The position numbers were made by a program, and so were the translations under genes. Below, one piece after another: positions 9,907 through 17,713 of a stretch of 42,089 bases of DNA. Under the pieces are notes generated by a model. It saw nothing but the letters and a program-made list of their open reading frames with translations, was not told the DNA's origin and searched no databases. How positions within the stretch are numbered: the first letter of the stretch is position 1; every line of letters begins with the position of its first letter. The DNA lies in NCBI GenBank assembly GCA_045533485.1, contig JAZSHX010000007.1, positions 1-42,089 on the forward strand, given 5' to 3'. The DNA is from Scatosoma sp045533485. Lineage in GTDB: Bacteria > Bacillota > Clostridia > Christensenellales > Borkfalkiaceae.

Positions 9907-10116
9907 ATGAAATTTACACAAAGATTTAATGAACTGTTAAAAGAAAGCGGAAAATCGCAGGTAGAAATTGCCAAAGCCGTCAACGTGTCCAAACAATGCG
10001 TCAGCGATTATAAAACGGGAAAAAGCGTTCCGTCGATAGAAACGCTTTTTGCAATATGCCAATTTTTAGAAGTGTCCGCCGATTATTTGTTAGGGTTAAG
10101 CGACGATTACACCTAA
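9907..10116 (+). CDS. XRE-family (Cro/CI-type) repressor, 69 residues
   Basis: A single HTH_3 domain: KFTQRFNELLKESGKSQVEIAKAVNVSKQCVSDYKTGKSVPSIETLFAICQFL in outline, with the turn at GKSQVEIAKAVNVSKQCVSDY (about 16-36) and the common ending VSADYLLGLSDD. No second domain, so it should act as a dimeric repressor without a sensor module. The start is fixed by the domain boundary: the frame runs far upstream, but the region before 9907 is antisense to the lipoprotein gene. It is divergent from the lipoprotein operon with operator-like repeats between them. Terminated by the hairpin at 10137-10156. Confidence 0.88.
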   Translation: MKFTQRFNELLKESGKSQVEIAKAVNVSKQCVSDYKTGKSVPSIETLFAICQFLEVSADYLLGLSDDYT

Positions 10117-10136
10117 CGTTTTTTCTTGCTCACTTT

Positions 10137-10163
10137 ACGCGCCCAAACGGGCGCGTTTTTTTA
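10137..10163 (+). terminator. Intrinsic terminator of the XRE gene
   Basis: ACGCGCCC (10137-10144), loop AAAC, GGGCGCGT (10149-10156), then a T-run to 10163. An 8-bp GC-rich stem 20 nt after the stop codon. It abuts the stop of the convergent ddl gene. Confidence 0.85.
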
Positions 10164-11300
10164 TTTCCGCTTCCACGAAACGTCTTGTAAAATTCCCGTG
10201 GAAACAATCTTCTTTTTCTTCTTTGCCGATTGCGCAATCGCTTCTTCAATCAAATCGCTAAAAAACGCTCTTGCGTCCATCACGCGCTCACAAAACAGAT
10301 AATACGCCAGCGAGCCGGGCACGGTATTCACTTCGCATAAAAACACGCCGCTTTCGTGCACCAAAAAATCCATACGCACCGCACCAAACAAGTTCATGCG
10401 CTTATACACCGTCTTGGTATACGCCCTGATTTTATCGCGTATTTCCCCCGTCAACGCATACCTGCCCCCGCCCTTTGCGCCATTTTCCGCCAAAACACCC
10501 TGTTCTCCGTCCGCCTTTCGCTTGACGTACTTTTCTTCAAAGGAATACACCCCTTTCCCAAACGCGCACTCCGGTTCAGACACAAAAATTTCACCGTTTA
10601 AGGTATACGCGGCGCAATTGACGTCCAGCTTATTTTCCAAAAACCTTTCAATGATCACTCTATCGTCCAGCGCAAACGCGCTTTCCAACGCCGCCTTTGC
10701 CTGCCCTTCGTCTTTCGCCACCGCAATCCCGATCGACGAACCCAAATGCGCCGGCTTTACAATCACGGGATATTGCAACCTGCTTTCTATGCTTTTGAGC
10801 AAAAACGCGCCGCGCTTTTTATAATCACTTTCATTGACGCGGATATAATCGACCGTCGGGATACCCAAACCGCGCAACACGACCTTTGTCATACACTTAT
10901 CCATAAACACGCCCGACGCCGTCAAATCGGGCGACGCAAACGGCACGCCGTTACACTCCATCCACGCCGCCACGCCGCCCCCTTCCCCCAAGCCGCCGTG
11001 ACAGCAGTTGATTGCCGCGTCAAGTTTCGCTATGCGCTTGATTTTCTTTTTCGCCGCATGGATAGCGTACAGCACGCCGCCGTCCAGCACCACGCGGTTA
11101 AACTTTTCAAAGCGCTTCTTCTTAAAGGTCGCCAAATCCAGCATTTCGTCCGCCGTATACGCGCCGCCGTCCGTATGTAAATAAATGGGTATCACTTGGT
11201 ATTTTTGTTTATCCAACACGTTCATCACAAACACGCCCGTCAGCACGGAAATTTCGTTTTCGCACGACCTGCCCCCAAACACTACCGCCACTTTACGCAT
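10161..11300 (-). CDS. ddl: D-alanine--D-alanine ligase
   Basis: A 379-residue ATP-grasp ligase that joins two D-Ala for peptidoglycan precursors in the cytoplasm. Starts with KVAVVFGGRSCENEISV (typical Ddl N-terminus); VIVKPAHLGSSIGI is the ATP-binding loop region; FGAVRMDFLVHESGVFLCEVNTVPGS holds the Mg2+ ligands. The substrate-loop block is unusual: CHGGLGEGGGVAAWMECNGVPF where the family usually has HGxxGEDGxxQGxLE. The start at 11300 has GGAGG 9 nt upstream. It ends the cell-wall/threonylcarbamoyl run and sits 66 nt after the MurF-like gene, whose product would use D-Ala-D-Ala. One copy of the 14-bp dispersed motif (10456-10469) lies in frame as GGRYA. Confidence 0.88.
   Translation of the reverse strand: MRKVAVVFGGRSCENEISVLTGVFVMNVLDKQKYQVIPIYLHTDGGAYTADEMLDLATFKKKRFEKFNRVVLDGGVLYAIHAAKKKIKRIAKLDAAINCCHGGLGEGGGVAAWMECNGVPFASPDLTASGVFMDKCMTKVVLRGLGIPTVDYIRVNESDYKKRGAFLLKSIESRLQYPVIVKPAHLGSSIGIAVAKDEGQAKAALESAFALDDRVIIERFLENKLDVNCAAYTLNGEIFVSEPECAFGKGVYSFEEKYVKRKADGEQGVLAENGAKGGGRYALTGEIRDKIRAYTKTVYKRMNLFGAVRMDFLVHESGVFLCEVNTVPGSLAYYLFCERVMDARAFFSDLIEEAIAQSAKKKKKIVSTGILQDVSWKRK
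10456..10469 (-). repeat. Dispersed 14-bp motif, copy 1 (in ddl)
   Basis: GGGGGCAGGTATGC on the minus strand, followed by GTTGA. Codon phase: GGG GGC AGG TAT GC (Gly-Gly-Arg-Tyr-Ala). Confidence 0.85.
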
Positions 11301-11366
11301 AAAAAAACACCTCCGCATCGTATTTTTCCGCTTTGGTGTTTCTTGTCTATTCTTTTGTATTTTCGT

Positions 11367-12980
11367 TTAGTACACGTCAGGCAAATCGTTCAAAAACAGC
11401 ACGCAATCGCCCGCGCCCAAAAACTGCGCAATATGCGGCTTTGCATCGTCCAAAGTCCGCACGCAAACGAGCGCGTCCATATCTCCGCCTGCGCATTCAT
11501 AACCGCGCTTCACCGCACCCACAAGCGTTTGCCCGACAAGGATTACTTTTTGCGGTTGCGTTTTTGCGATGTACGCGCCAAGCTCCCCGTTGAGCGCTTG
11601 TTCCAAAATGCCGCACTCTACCAACCCCGGCGTTACCACGCATCTGCCCTTTTCAAATCGCGCAAGCGCATCCAGCGCCTGCTTCGCGCCCATAATATTG
11701 CTGTTGTACGCGTCGTCTAAAATATACGCGCCGCCGCTTTCTATCAGCTGTAAACGATGGGGGATAGCTTGCAGCTTCGCAACCCCTTGCGCAATCTCCT
11801 GCGCCGTCACGCCCAGGCCTTCGTAAGCAAGCGTAGCCGCAAGTGCAATATTTTCCGCCGCGTGCGCCCCAAGCAACGACGTTTCCACTTCCACGCGTTC
11901 ATCGCCAAGCACCAAAGTAAATTTCGTACGAGTCGGCAACAGCTGTAAGTTTTCCACGTTATTTAAGCCGGCAAACACCACGCTTTCTTTCAAAAACTCT
12001 TCTTCGAACGCGTCCTGCATACGCGCCTGCAAGCTTTCGCCGCACACACAAAACGCTTCGCCGCGCACCACCGCGCTCTTTTCATTAAAGGCGTTTTCCA
12101 CCGACCCGAACGTTTGCATATGCTGTTCGCAAACACCCGTAAACGCTGCAAAATCGGGCTTCACCAAATCGACAAGCTCCTGCACGTCGCCTTCGTTTCG
12201 CGCGCCCATCTCCGCGATAAATATTTGCTTATTCGCAAAATCCGCCGACAGCACCGTTTTCGCAATCCCCATCGGCGTGTTGTACGATTGCGGCGTTGCC
12301 ACCACGCTAAATTTCTCTTCCAAAATGGTTTTTAGTATGTTTTTTACGGAGGTTTTGCCATAGCTACCCACGATAGCTACACGCACGATTTGCGTTTCAT
12401 CTAATACCTGCCCTGCCCGTTTGACAAATTTTGCATTTCTTGTTTTTTCAAACGGAGCGATTATCGCCGCCGCCAGCGCAAGCAAGAAAGGCAACAAAAT
12501 CACCGCCAACGCAAAGGGCACGTAAGCAATCAACGCATACGTTTGCGAACTGTTTACCTTACTCAAAAATGCCAAAACGGCGATAAAGGCATACGTCACG
12601 CACGCCACCAAAAACGCGTACAAAACAAACAAACGCTTGAGCCGCGATGTCCAGTTCACCTGCACTTTCAAAGCATATTTTCTATCCGCCGCCAAATAAC
12701 AAAGCATAAGTCCGATAAAAGGGAGCGCGGACACAATCAACGCCGCTTTCACGCCCAAAAACGAAAAGCACAGCGCGGTAATACCGCACGTGAGCGCCAA
12801 GCACAGCGCCAACACGCACAAACGGTTAAACAGCATATTTTCTTTCGCCGACAGCCAGCACAAGAACTTTTTGCCCTTGTACCCCGATTGTTGCATAACG
12901 CCCGCGCTTTTCACCGACGCCATACAAAACAGCGTAGTACACAAAAGCGTTGCCGCAATTCTTTGTAAAACTTCACCCAT
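11367..12980 (-). CDS. MurF-like ligase with N-terminal membrane domain
   Basis: A 537-residue Mur ligase. The central ATPase domain has the P-loop VGSYGKTSVK (about 204-213), then AEMGARNEGDV and LDDAYNSN in MurF style, so it should add D-Ala-D-Ala (or a similar group) to the stem peptide. The first 185 residues are four or five hydrophobic helices (about 53-75, 77-98, 117-139, 147-177) in place of the soluble UDP-MurNAc-tripeptide-binding domain. The enzyme is thus tied to the membrane. It lies between ddl and the hydrolase; its ATG overlaps the hydrolase stop by 8 nt and it has GAGGA about 8 nt upstream. Whether it replaces or supplements a normal MurF cannot be told here. Confidence 0.8.
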   Translation of the reverse strand: MGEVLQRIAATLLCTTLFCMASVKSAGVMQQSGYKGKKFLCWLSAKENMLFNRLCVLALCLALTCGITALCFSFLGVKAALIVSALPFIGLMLCYLAADRKYALKVQVNWTSRLKRLFVLYAFLVACVTYAFIAVLAFLSKVNSSQTYALIAYVPFALAVILLPFLLALAAAIIAPFEKTRNAKFVKRAGQVLDETQIVRVAIVGSYGKTSVKNILKTILEEKFSVVATPQSYNTPMGIAKTVLSADFANKQIFIAEMGARNEGDVQELVDLVKPDFAAFTGVCEQHMQTFGSVENAFNEKSAVVRGEAFCVCGESLQARMQDAFEEEFLKESVVFAGLNNVENLQLLPTRTKFTLVLGDERVEVETSLLGAHAAENIALAATLAYEGLGVTAQEIAQGVAKLQAIPHRLQLIESGGAYILDDAYNSNIMGAKQALDALARFEKGRCVVTPGLVECGILEQALNGELGAYIAKTQPQKVILVGQTLVGAVKRGYECAGGDMDALVCVRTLDDAKPHIAQFLGAGDCVLFLNDLPDVY

Positions 12981-13668
12981 ACAAAAATTCCTCTACCGTC
13001 AAATTAAAAACAAGCGGCCGCTCCGCAAAGGCAAAATGTCCGCCTTGCATCGTGACCAGCTTCCCGTTTTCCAGCGCACTTTCGTATATCTTCGCTTCTT
13101 TCAGCGTAGTCACTTTGTCGCTTTCGCCCTGCACGATCAGCACCTTGTTTTTCACCTGCGCCGCACAGCCGCGCAAATCTTCATTGACAATTTTTTTATA
13201 ACTTTCCTTCATAATCGGCGACAAAGAGCGATATTCCTTGCTCCCAAACCGCCTTTCGGCAAACCGCGGAAACAACCGCTTTACCAAACGGTACAACCGC
13301 ACCTTGCATTTATATGTAAAACCACGGTTTACAATAATCCCTGCAGGACCTGTCAACACGATTTTATCAAACAAATCGCTGTTTTCGCTTGCCGCTTTCA
13401 CCGCCACTCTGCACCCAAACGAATGAGCAATCACGTGCGGTTTTTTCAGCTTCAACTTCGCCATCACGCCTTGCAGCCACTGCGCGTAATCCCCCACGGA
13501 AAACGGCTTCGTCAAAGCCATGGTATCGCCAAATCCTATAAAATCAATCGCCGTCACGCGAAAAAATTTAGAAAAATATTCGATTTGCGCCGCAAACGCC
13601 TGCTTCGACGATAAGTATCCGTGCAACAAAAGCAAATGCTTTCCTTTCCCCTTTTGTACGTACGCCAC
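12973..13668 (-). CDS. Alpha/beta-hydrolase fold protein
   Basis: A 231-residue single-domain hydrolase. HGYLSSK forms the oxyanion-hole HG motif; the nucleophile elbow is AHSFG (Ser at about 84, Ala in place of the usual first Gly); the acid is in VQGESDKV; the His is in MQGGHFAF. Cytoplasmic, substrate unknown. The start is uncertain: the only standard codon is GTG at 13668 with no clear SD; the preceding in-frame codons ATC-GAC-GGT resemble the common IDG beginning of this family, but ATC is not a usual start. The 3' end overlaps the MurF-like gene by 8 nt. Confidence 0.75.
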   Translation of the reverse strand: MAYVQKGKGKHLLLLHGYLSSKQAFAAQIEYFSKFFRVTAIDFIGFGDTMALTKPFSVGDYAQWLQGVMAKLKLKKPHVIAHSFGCRVAVKAASENSDLFDKIVLTGPAGIIVNRGFTYKCKVRLYRLVKRLFPRFAERRFGSKEYRSLSPIMKESYKKIVNEDLRGCAAQVKNKVLIVQGESDKVTTLKEAKIYESALENGKLVTMQGGHFAFAERPLVFNLTVEEFLYG

Positions 13669-13703
13669 ACCGTCGATTTTCTTTTCCGTTTACCGCGCCC
13701 CCC

Positions 13704-14141
13704 TTATAAAATTTTCAACATCTCCACCGCGTTTTCCACGCCGCCGTAATACTTTTCCCGAACACGCGCCTTTTCAAACCCACGGGAAGCATACAGCCCG
13801 ATTGCCGCCCCGTTAGATTCACGCACTTCCAAAAACACACGCGCCGCGCCCTGCGCCTTCGCCCGCGACAAGAAGGCGTCCAACACGCTTGCGCCAAGTC
13901 CCTTTCGCCTATGCGTAGGCACTGCGGCAACGCGCAACACTTCGCCATCGTCAAACAAAACGCTGCCCAGTAAATACGCCAAAATTTCCCCGTCTGTTTC
14001 CGCGCACACGCCGCAAAAATCCCTGCGCAAAACGGTGGAACGTATACTTTCTACCCCCCACGCGTCGTCAAAGCACAGCTTTTCTATTTCCGCAACCGCG
14101 TCCGCGTCCTGCTCCGTTATCGCCCGAACGTTCACTTGCAT
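13704..14141 (-). CDS. rimI: Ribosomal-protein-alanine N-acetyltransferase (GNAT)
   Basis: A 145-residue GNAT acetyltransferase. The acetyl-CoA loop is VPTHRRKGLGASVL, and EVRESNGAAIGLYASRGFEKARVREKYY is the signature of the RimI group, which acetylates the N-terminus of S18 in model bacteria. Placement supports the name: it follows tsaB with a 10-nt overlap, and tsaE-tsaB-rimI is a widespread bacterial gene order. Substrate in this organism is inferred. Confidence 0.85.
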   Translation of the reverse strand: MQVNVRAITEQDADAVAEIEKLCFDDAWGVESIRSTVLRRDFCGVCAETDGEILAYLLGSVLFDDGEVLRVAAVPTHRRKGLGASVLDAFLSRAKAQGAARVFLEVRESNGAAIGLYASRGFEKARVREKYYGGVENAVEMLKIL

Positions 14142-14764
14142 TTTTGCATCTCCGCCGAGCTTTTTCTCACGTACAACGCTTCCAGCTCCCCAAACGCGCC
14201 CTTTTCCGCTTTCGCCAAAACGGCCTTTTGCAAACCGTCCACAGGCGAAACCACCTGCACCGCCGCTTTATCCGCAATCGGCAACGCACTGCACGCATAC
14301 AAAACGTAGCCCTGCGCTACAAGCGCAAGCACTTCTTCTTCCGTCAAATACGCAGGCGCATAGCACACTTCGCCGTCTTGATAACCGCACGCGTAATACG
14401 CGTCGTGCAACGCATTGATTAAGCATAAAACCTTGGTGTTTTCTTGTTCTTTCGTATTATATGCAATCACGTCAAAAGAAGTTACGCCCAAAGTCGGCTT
14501 CCCCGTAGCAAGCGCAAACCCCTTTGCCGCCGAAATACCGATACGAATACCCGTAAACGAACCTGCACCCACCGCCGCGGCAAAAAAATCGCACGCTTGC
14601 ACGCTCAACTGCGCACGCGCCAAAACGTCCTGCACCGCGCCCATCAAATTGACGGAGTGCCGCATCGCGCAATCAGGCAAAAACGCCGTCGTCACCACGC
14701 CGTCCTTGCACGCCGCCACGCACATATAATCATTGCTTGTATCTATCGCTAAAAAGTTTTTCAA
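14132..14764 (-). CDS. tsaB: tRNA threonylcarbamoyladenosine biosynthesis protein TsaB
   Basis: A 210-residue ASKHA-fold protein: FLAIDTSNDYMCVA at the N-terminus and GAGSFTGIRIGISAAKGFALATGKPTLGV, the hallmark TsaB block. It is the partner of TsaD in making t6A at position 37 of ANN-decoding tRNAs; TsaD is not in this window. Its ATG overlaps the tsaE stop by 4 nt (ATGA-type), which indicates translational coupling. Confidence 0.93.
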   Translation of the reverse strand: MKNFLAIDTSNDYMCVAACKDGVVTTAFLPDCAMRHSVNLMGAVQDVLARAQLSVQACDFFAAAVGAGSFTGIRIGISAAKGFALATGKPTLGVTSFDVIAYNTKEQENTKVLCLINALHDAYYACGYQDGEVCYAPAYLTEEEVLALVAQGYVLYACSALPIADKAAVQVVSPVDGLQKAVLAKAEKGAFGELEALYVRKSSAEMQKCK

Positions 14765-15162
14765 TATTCTATCTCTCTTTCATTTTCGCTTATTTTAGAA
14801 ATCGCCACGCGCTTAACCGCTCTTGGCAACAACGGCGCGATGTTTTGCGCCCATTCAATCAGGCAAATACCGCCCATATCGAAATAATCGGCAAGCCCCA
14901 GCTGTTCCGCCTGCTCCACGCTTTCAATGCGGTAGCAATCGTAATGAAACAACCGCCCGTCGTAATCGTTCATATACGCGTACGTCGGGCTAGTCACTTC
15001 TTCTTCAATGCCAAGCCCCAGCGCCACGCCTTTAGAAAACAGCGTTTTCCCCGCGCCCATTTCCCCGTCCAAAATTACCACGTCGCCTGCTTTAAGCGTC
15101 TCTGCGTATTGTTTGGCAAACTCCAACGTTTGCTCTGCTGATTTAGATATAAATTTCGCCAT
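14761..15162 (-). CDS. tsaE: tRNA threonylcarbamoyladenosine biosynthesis ATPase TsaE
   Basis: A 133-residue P-loop ATPase with Walker A GEMGAGKTLFSKG (about 33-45), TSPTYAYMNDY (the family's S/T-P-T-F/Y motif) and HYDCYRI. It drives turnover of the TsaBDE complex that makes t6A. First of tsaE-tsaB-rimI; 15 nt after the RibU-like gene. Confidence 0.93.
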   Translation of the reverse strand: MAKFISKSAEQTLEFAKQYAETLKAGDVVILDGEMGAGKTLFSKGVALGLGIEEEVTSPTYAYMNDYDGRLFHYDCYRIESVEQAEQLGLADYFDMGGICLIEWAQNIAPLLPRAVKRVAISKISENEREIEY

Positions 15163-15177
15163 ACTTTTTGCCCCACG

Positions 15178-15750
15178 CTATATCTTGATAGATTTCAAAA
15201 AGTTAGAAAGCCGTTTATACAAAAGCAAAGTCAACACGGAAATCGCCGCCGTCTTAATCAAATTAAACGCCAAAATAAACCAAAAGCTTTCTTGAAACAC
15301 CGACGCCGCCGCGCCTTTCATATACAACGGAAACGTGATAAACCGATTGACGATAAGCGCCGTTACCGTACCGATACAGCACGCCAGCACAAGCGTAGGC
15401 ACAACCACCTTCAAGCCCTTTTTCCATTGATACACGATAGACGGCAACAGAATAAACGAAGTGGTCATCAGCATATTCGCAAGCTCGCCAATGCCGCCCG
15501 AGCTGCTGCCAAAAATTCTAAGCCCTTCCTTCAAAGCGCAAACAATCACACCTTCTATAGGTCCAAGCAAAAAGGCAATCAATAAAATGAACACGTTGCC
15601 AAAATCCAGCTTCAAAAAAGGTACGGCAGGAAAGATAGGAAAATCCAACAAGCTCACCACGTACGCAAGCGCGACAAACGCCGCCATCAGCGCAATACGC
15701 TTGGCGGAAAACCGTTTTTTAAGATTTACCCTTTTTTTGCTTGCTTGCAT
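15178..15750 (-). CDS. ECF transporter S component, RibU-like (riboflavin)
   Basis: A 190-residue membrane protein with about six helices. ALAYVVSLLDFPIFPAVPFLKLDFGNVFILLIAFLLGPIEG is the classic start of the RibU group, and the Ala-rich helix 1 should bind the energising EcfT subunit. It captures riboflavin or a related flavin and uses the shared ECF ATPase module, not encoded here. The start at 15750 is preferred (GGGGG 5 nt before ATG). That SD and ATG are part of the dispersed 14-bp motif at 15747-15760. A longer TTG-started reading to 15798 exists. No FMN riboswitch is seen upstream. Confidence 0.82.
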   Translation of the reverse strand: MQASKKRVNLKKRFSAKRIALMAAFVALAYVVSLLDFPIFPAVPFLKLDFGNVFILLIAFLLGPIEGVIVCALKEGLRIFGSSSGGIGELANMLMTTSFILLPSIVYQWKKGLKVVVPTLVLACCIGTVTALIVNRFITFPLYMKGAAASVFQESFWFILAFNLIKTAAISVLTLLLYKRLSNFLKSIKI

Positions 15751-15760
15751 ACCTGCCCCC
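15747..15760 (-). repeat. Dispersed 14-bp motif, copy 2 (start of RibU-like gene)
   Basis: GGGGGCAGGTATGC on the minus strand, preceded by AAA and followed by AA. Its ATG is the likely start codon and its G-run the likely SD. In the longer reading the phase is AAG GGG GCA GGT ATG C. Confidence 0.85.
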
Positions 15761-15798
15761 TTTGCTTTTTCTATTTTTTCGCTCCTACCGTCACACAA

Positions 15799-17556
15799 TC
15801 ACTTATGCAACCACACGGAAATATTCCGCGTTTCATAATATTCCTTCGCCGTCGATTTATATTCACGCAACACAATCGTTTCGCCGTCCGTTTGTTGCAA
15901 AATATGCGTTACGTTATCTTCGCTTCGCCCTTGCGCATACCCGTTTACATCTACCGCAAGCGTATGCTTTGCGTCTAAATCCACTTCCTTGCTATCCGCG
16001 CACAGCACGATAGGCCCTTTTTCCACCGCATACAACCCCACGGCGTCGGCATTGACGCTTTCCGCGCCCACGATACGGTACGGCATATCCAAAACAAGCG
16101 CAATTACATCGCCGCTTGCCACCGCCATCGCCGCATAGCCGTTCTCCGCCTGCGCCTGCACCGCTTGCCCGTTTTTCGTAAGCGTAAACGCTTGACACCA
16201 AGCTGGAACACGCAGTTTCAGCGTGCCCACACCGTCAGCTTTTTCCACGAAAATACGCACCGCGCCGTCGTACGGATAGCCCGTTTCCACGCGCAAATCC
16301 AGCGTTCTTTCGCCTTTCAACGCATACCTGCCCCCTTCGTAGAAGCCCAGCGTTGCCACGCCGCTGTTTTCCGTCAAAGCAATCCAAGGCAACACGCCGA
16401 TCAGCGCAAACCCGATAGCGATACAGCAACCAAAGTACGCATATTGCCCCAGCGATTGCTCTCCACCGATTTTCAAAGGGCGTACGTTTTTATACACGGG
16501 CGAATAGCTGTCAAAAATAGGCACGATTTTGTTATGTACGTACGAACCGTCGTTATACGCGCCCAAATACAAGTTATAAAACGCGCGTTCGATAGCGTCC
16601 AAATACGCCGCCTTACCCGTATGCGCAAACAACTGCGCCAAATATTTACAGTAAGTGACCGTCACGCAAGTTTCTTGGCGCACCGCCCACAGCCGATCGT
16701 CCGTCGTCTGCATCTTCGTGCCGTTATCCAAAAACTCGTCGTAATGCCCCACACCACCGATAATGGTAAAATCCGTTTCCAACAACCTATCGGCAAATCT
16801 TTCGCACGCCGTTAAGCAATCCTGATTGCCCACGGCTTCGTAAAATTCCAGCAACCCTTCAAAGCAGGAAATCATCTCGTACGCCTTTTTCACAGCGTAT
16901 TCAAAGGGCGCTTTTTTATCTTCAAATGCGTTGACGAAAATATTTTCCCCGTTAGAATTTTGGTTCTTGATAAGCAATTTCGCCCAAGTCAAATACCGCT
17001 CTTCTCCCGTTTGCTTGTACAGCTTGACCATCGGTTGCAAAAGCGATGCGGAGTTTGCCGCCCCCCACGCCTTGCTCGTCTCGTGCACGGGAATTTTACC
17101 GTCTTCGTACCCCACGCGGTCAATGATATAATCGGCATGTTTTTTCAGTGCTTCGACAATTTGTGCTTTTAAAACCCCGTCACGGCAAATTTCCATAAAA
17201 TACTGCATACCCAGCATCACGTACTTTCTGCACCAAATATCCCAACCGTTAAACTCCGTTTCTACGGTATAAGTGGAAAACCGCCCCAGCTTGTCCTGCG
17301 TAGTCAGCATATCGCGCACGCTGTTTTCCAAAACAGCGTACAACGCGTCGTCCTGCGTGTAAGCGCAAATGAGCGCGCAACCGCGCATATATTTCCCCCA
17401 AAACTCCCCTTTCCAATAATTTTTCTCTCCATCGGGAAGCTCACGAAAAGGCTTTACCAGCAATTTCCATAACAGCTCGTCCTTCGCGTAGGTGTTTTGC
17501 ATGGACAAAAACGCTTCGTGCGCCACACCCGTCCATTGTAATTTTGCCATATTCAT
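15799..17556 (-). CDS. GH127-like glycosidase (beta-L-arabinofuranosidase family)
   Basis: A 585-residue (alpha/alpha)6-barrel enzyme of the DUF1680/GH127 group. The unusual Cys-nucleophile zinc site is present: QETC (Glu295, Cys297) and FGCC (Cys377, Cys378) match the E-x-C and CC positions of HypBA1-type enzymes. The loop after the CC pair (IAIGF) differs from the usual PPN, so substrate may differ from arabinofuranosides. No signal peptide: cytoplasmic. The start at 17556 has AAGGAG 7 nt upstream; promoter at 17628-17656. It precedes the RibU-like gene by 48 nt and may be the first gene of the long minus run. One 14-bp motif copy (16322-16335) encodes GGRYA. Confidence 0.82.
   Translation of the reverse strand: MNMAKLQWTGVAHEAFLSMQNTYAKDELLWKLLVKPFRELPDGEKNYWKGEFWGKYMRGCALICAYTQDDALYAVLENSVRDMLTTQDKLGRFSTYTVETEFNGWDIWCRKYVMLGMQYFMEICRDGVLKAQIVEALKKHADYIIDRVGYEDGKIPVHETSKAWGAANSASLLQPMVKLYKQTGEERYLTWAKLLIKNQNSNGENIFVNAFEDKKAPFEYAVKKAYEMISCFEGLLEFYEAVGNQDCLTACERFADRLLETDFTIIGGVGHYDEFLDNGTKMQTTDDRLWAVRQETCVTVTYCKYLAQLFAHTGKAAYLDAIERAFYNLYLGAYNDGSYVHNKIVPIFDSYSPVYKNVRPLKIGGEQSLGQYAYFGCCIAIGFALIGVLPWIALTENSGVATLGFYEGGRYALKGERTLDLRVETGYPYDGAVRIFVEKADGVGTLKLRVPAWCQAFTLTKNGQAVQAQAENGYAAMAVASGDVIALVLDMPYRIVGAESVNADAVGLYAVEKGPIVLCADSKEVDLDAKHTLAVDVNGYAQGRSEDNVTHILQQTDGETIVLREYKSTAKEYYETRNISVWLHK
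16322..16335 (-). repeat. Dispersed 14-bp motif, copy 3 (in GH127 gene)
   Basis: GGGGGCAGGTATGC on the minus strand, preceded by AA and followed by GTTGAA; identical to copy 4 over 22 bp. Codes Gly-Gly-Arg-Tyr-Ala. Confidence 0.85.
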
Positions 17557-17627
17557 AACACATCTCCTTTTTATCTACGCACCGTGCAGGGTAGTTGCGT
17601 GTTCCCCTGCATTGTCCGCTCAACACA

Positions 17628-17656
17628 ATTATAGCAAATCCCCCGATAAATGTAAA
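17628..17656 (-). promoter_or_regulatory. Sigma-A promoter for the GH127 gene
   Basis: Minus strand: TTTACA (17656-17651), 17-bp spacer, TATAAT (17633-17628). Leader of about 65 nt. May serve the following co-directional genes as well, as I see no terminator before ddl. Confidence 0.65.
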
Positions 17657-17679
17657 GCACTTGAAAGAAATTTCCCTAT

Positions 17680-17708
17680 AAAAAAGCGGAGTGTAACACT
17701 CCGCTTTT
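17680..17708 (-). terminator. Intrinsic terminator of the two-component operon
   Basis: GCGGAGTG (17686-17693), loop TAA, CACTCCGC (17697-17704), extended by AAAA/TTTT; on the minus strand the stem is followed by TTTTTTATAG. It lies just after the histidine kinase stop. Confidence 0.85.
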
Positions 17709-17713
17709 GCGTT

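Noticed and set aside
15751..15798. FMN riboswitch ahead of the RibU-like gene
   Set aside because: Only 48 nt separate it from the previous gene and no RFN-type conserved segments are present.
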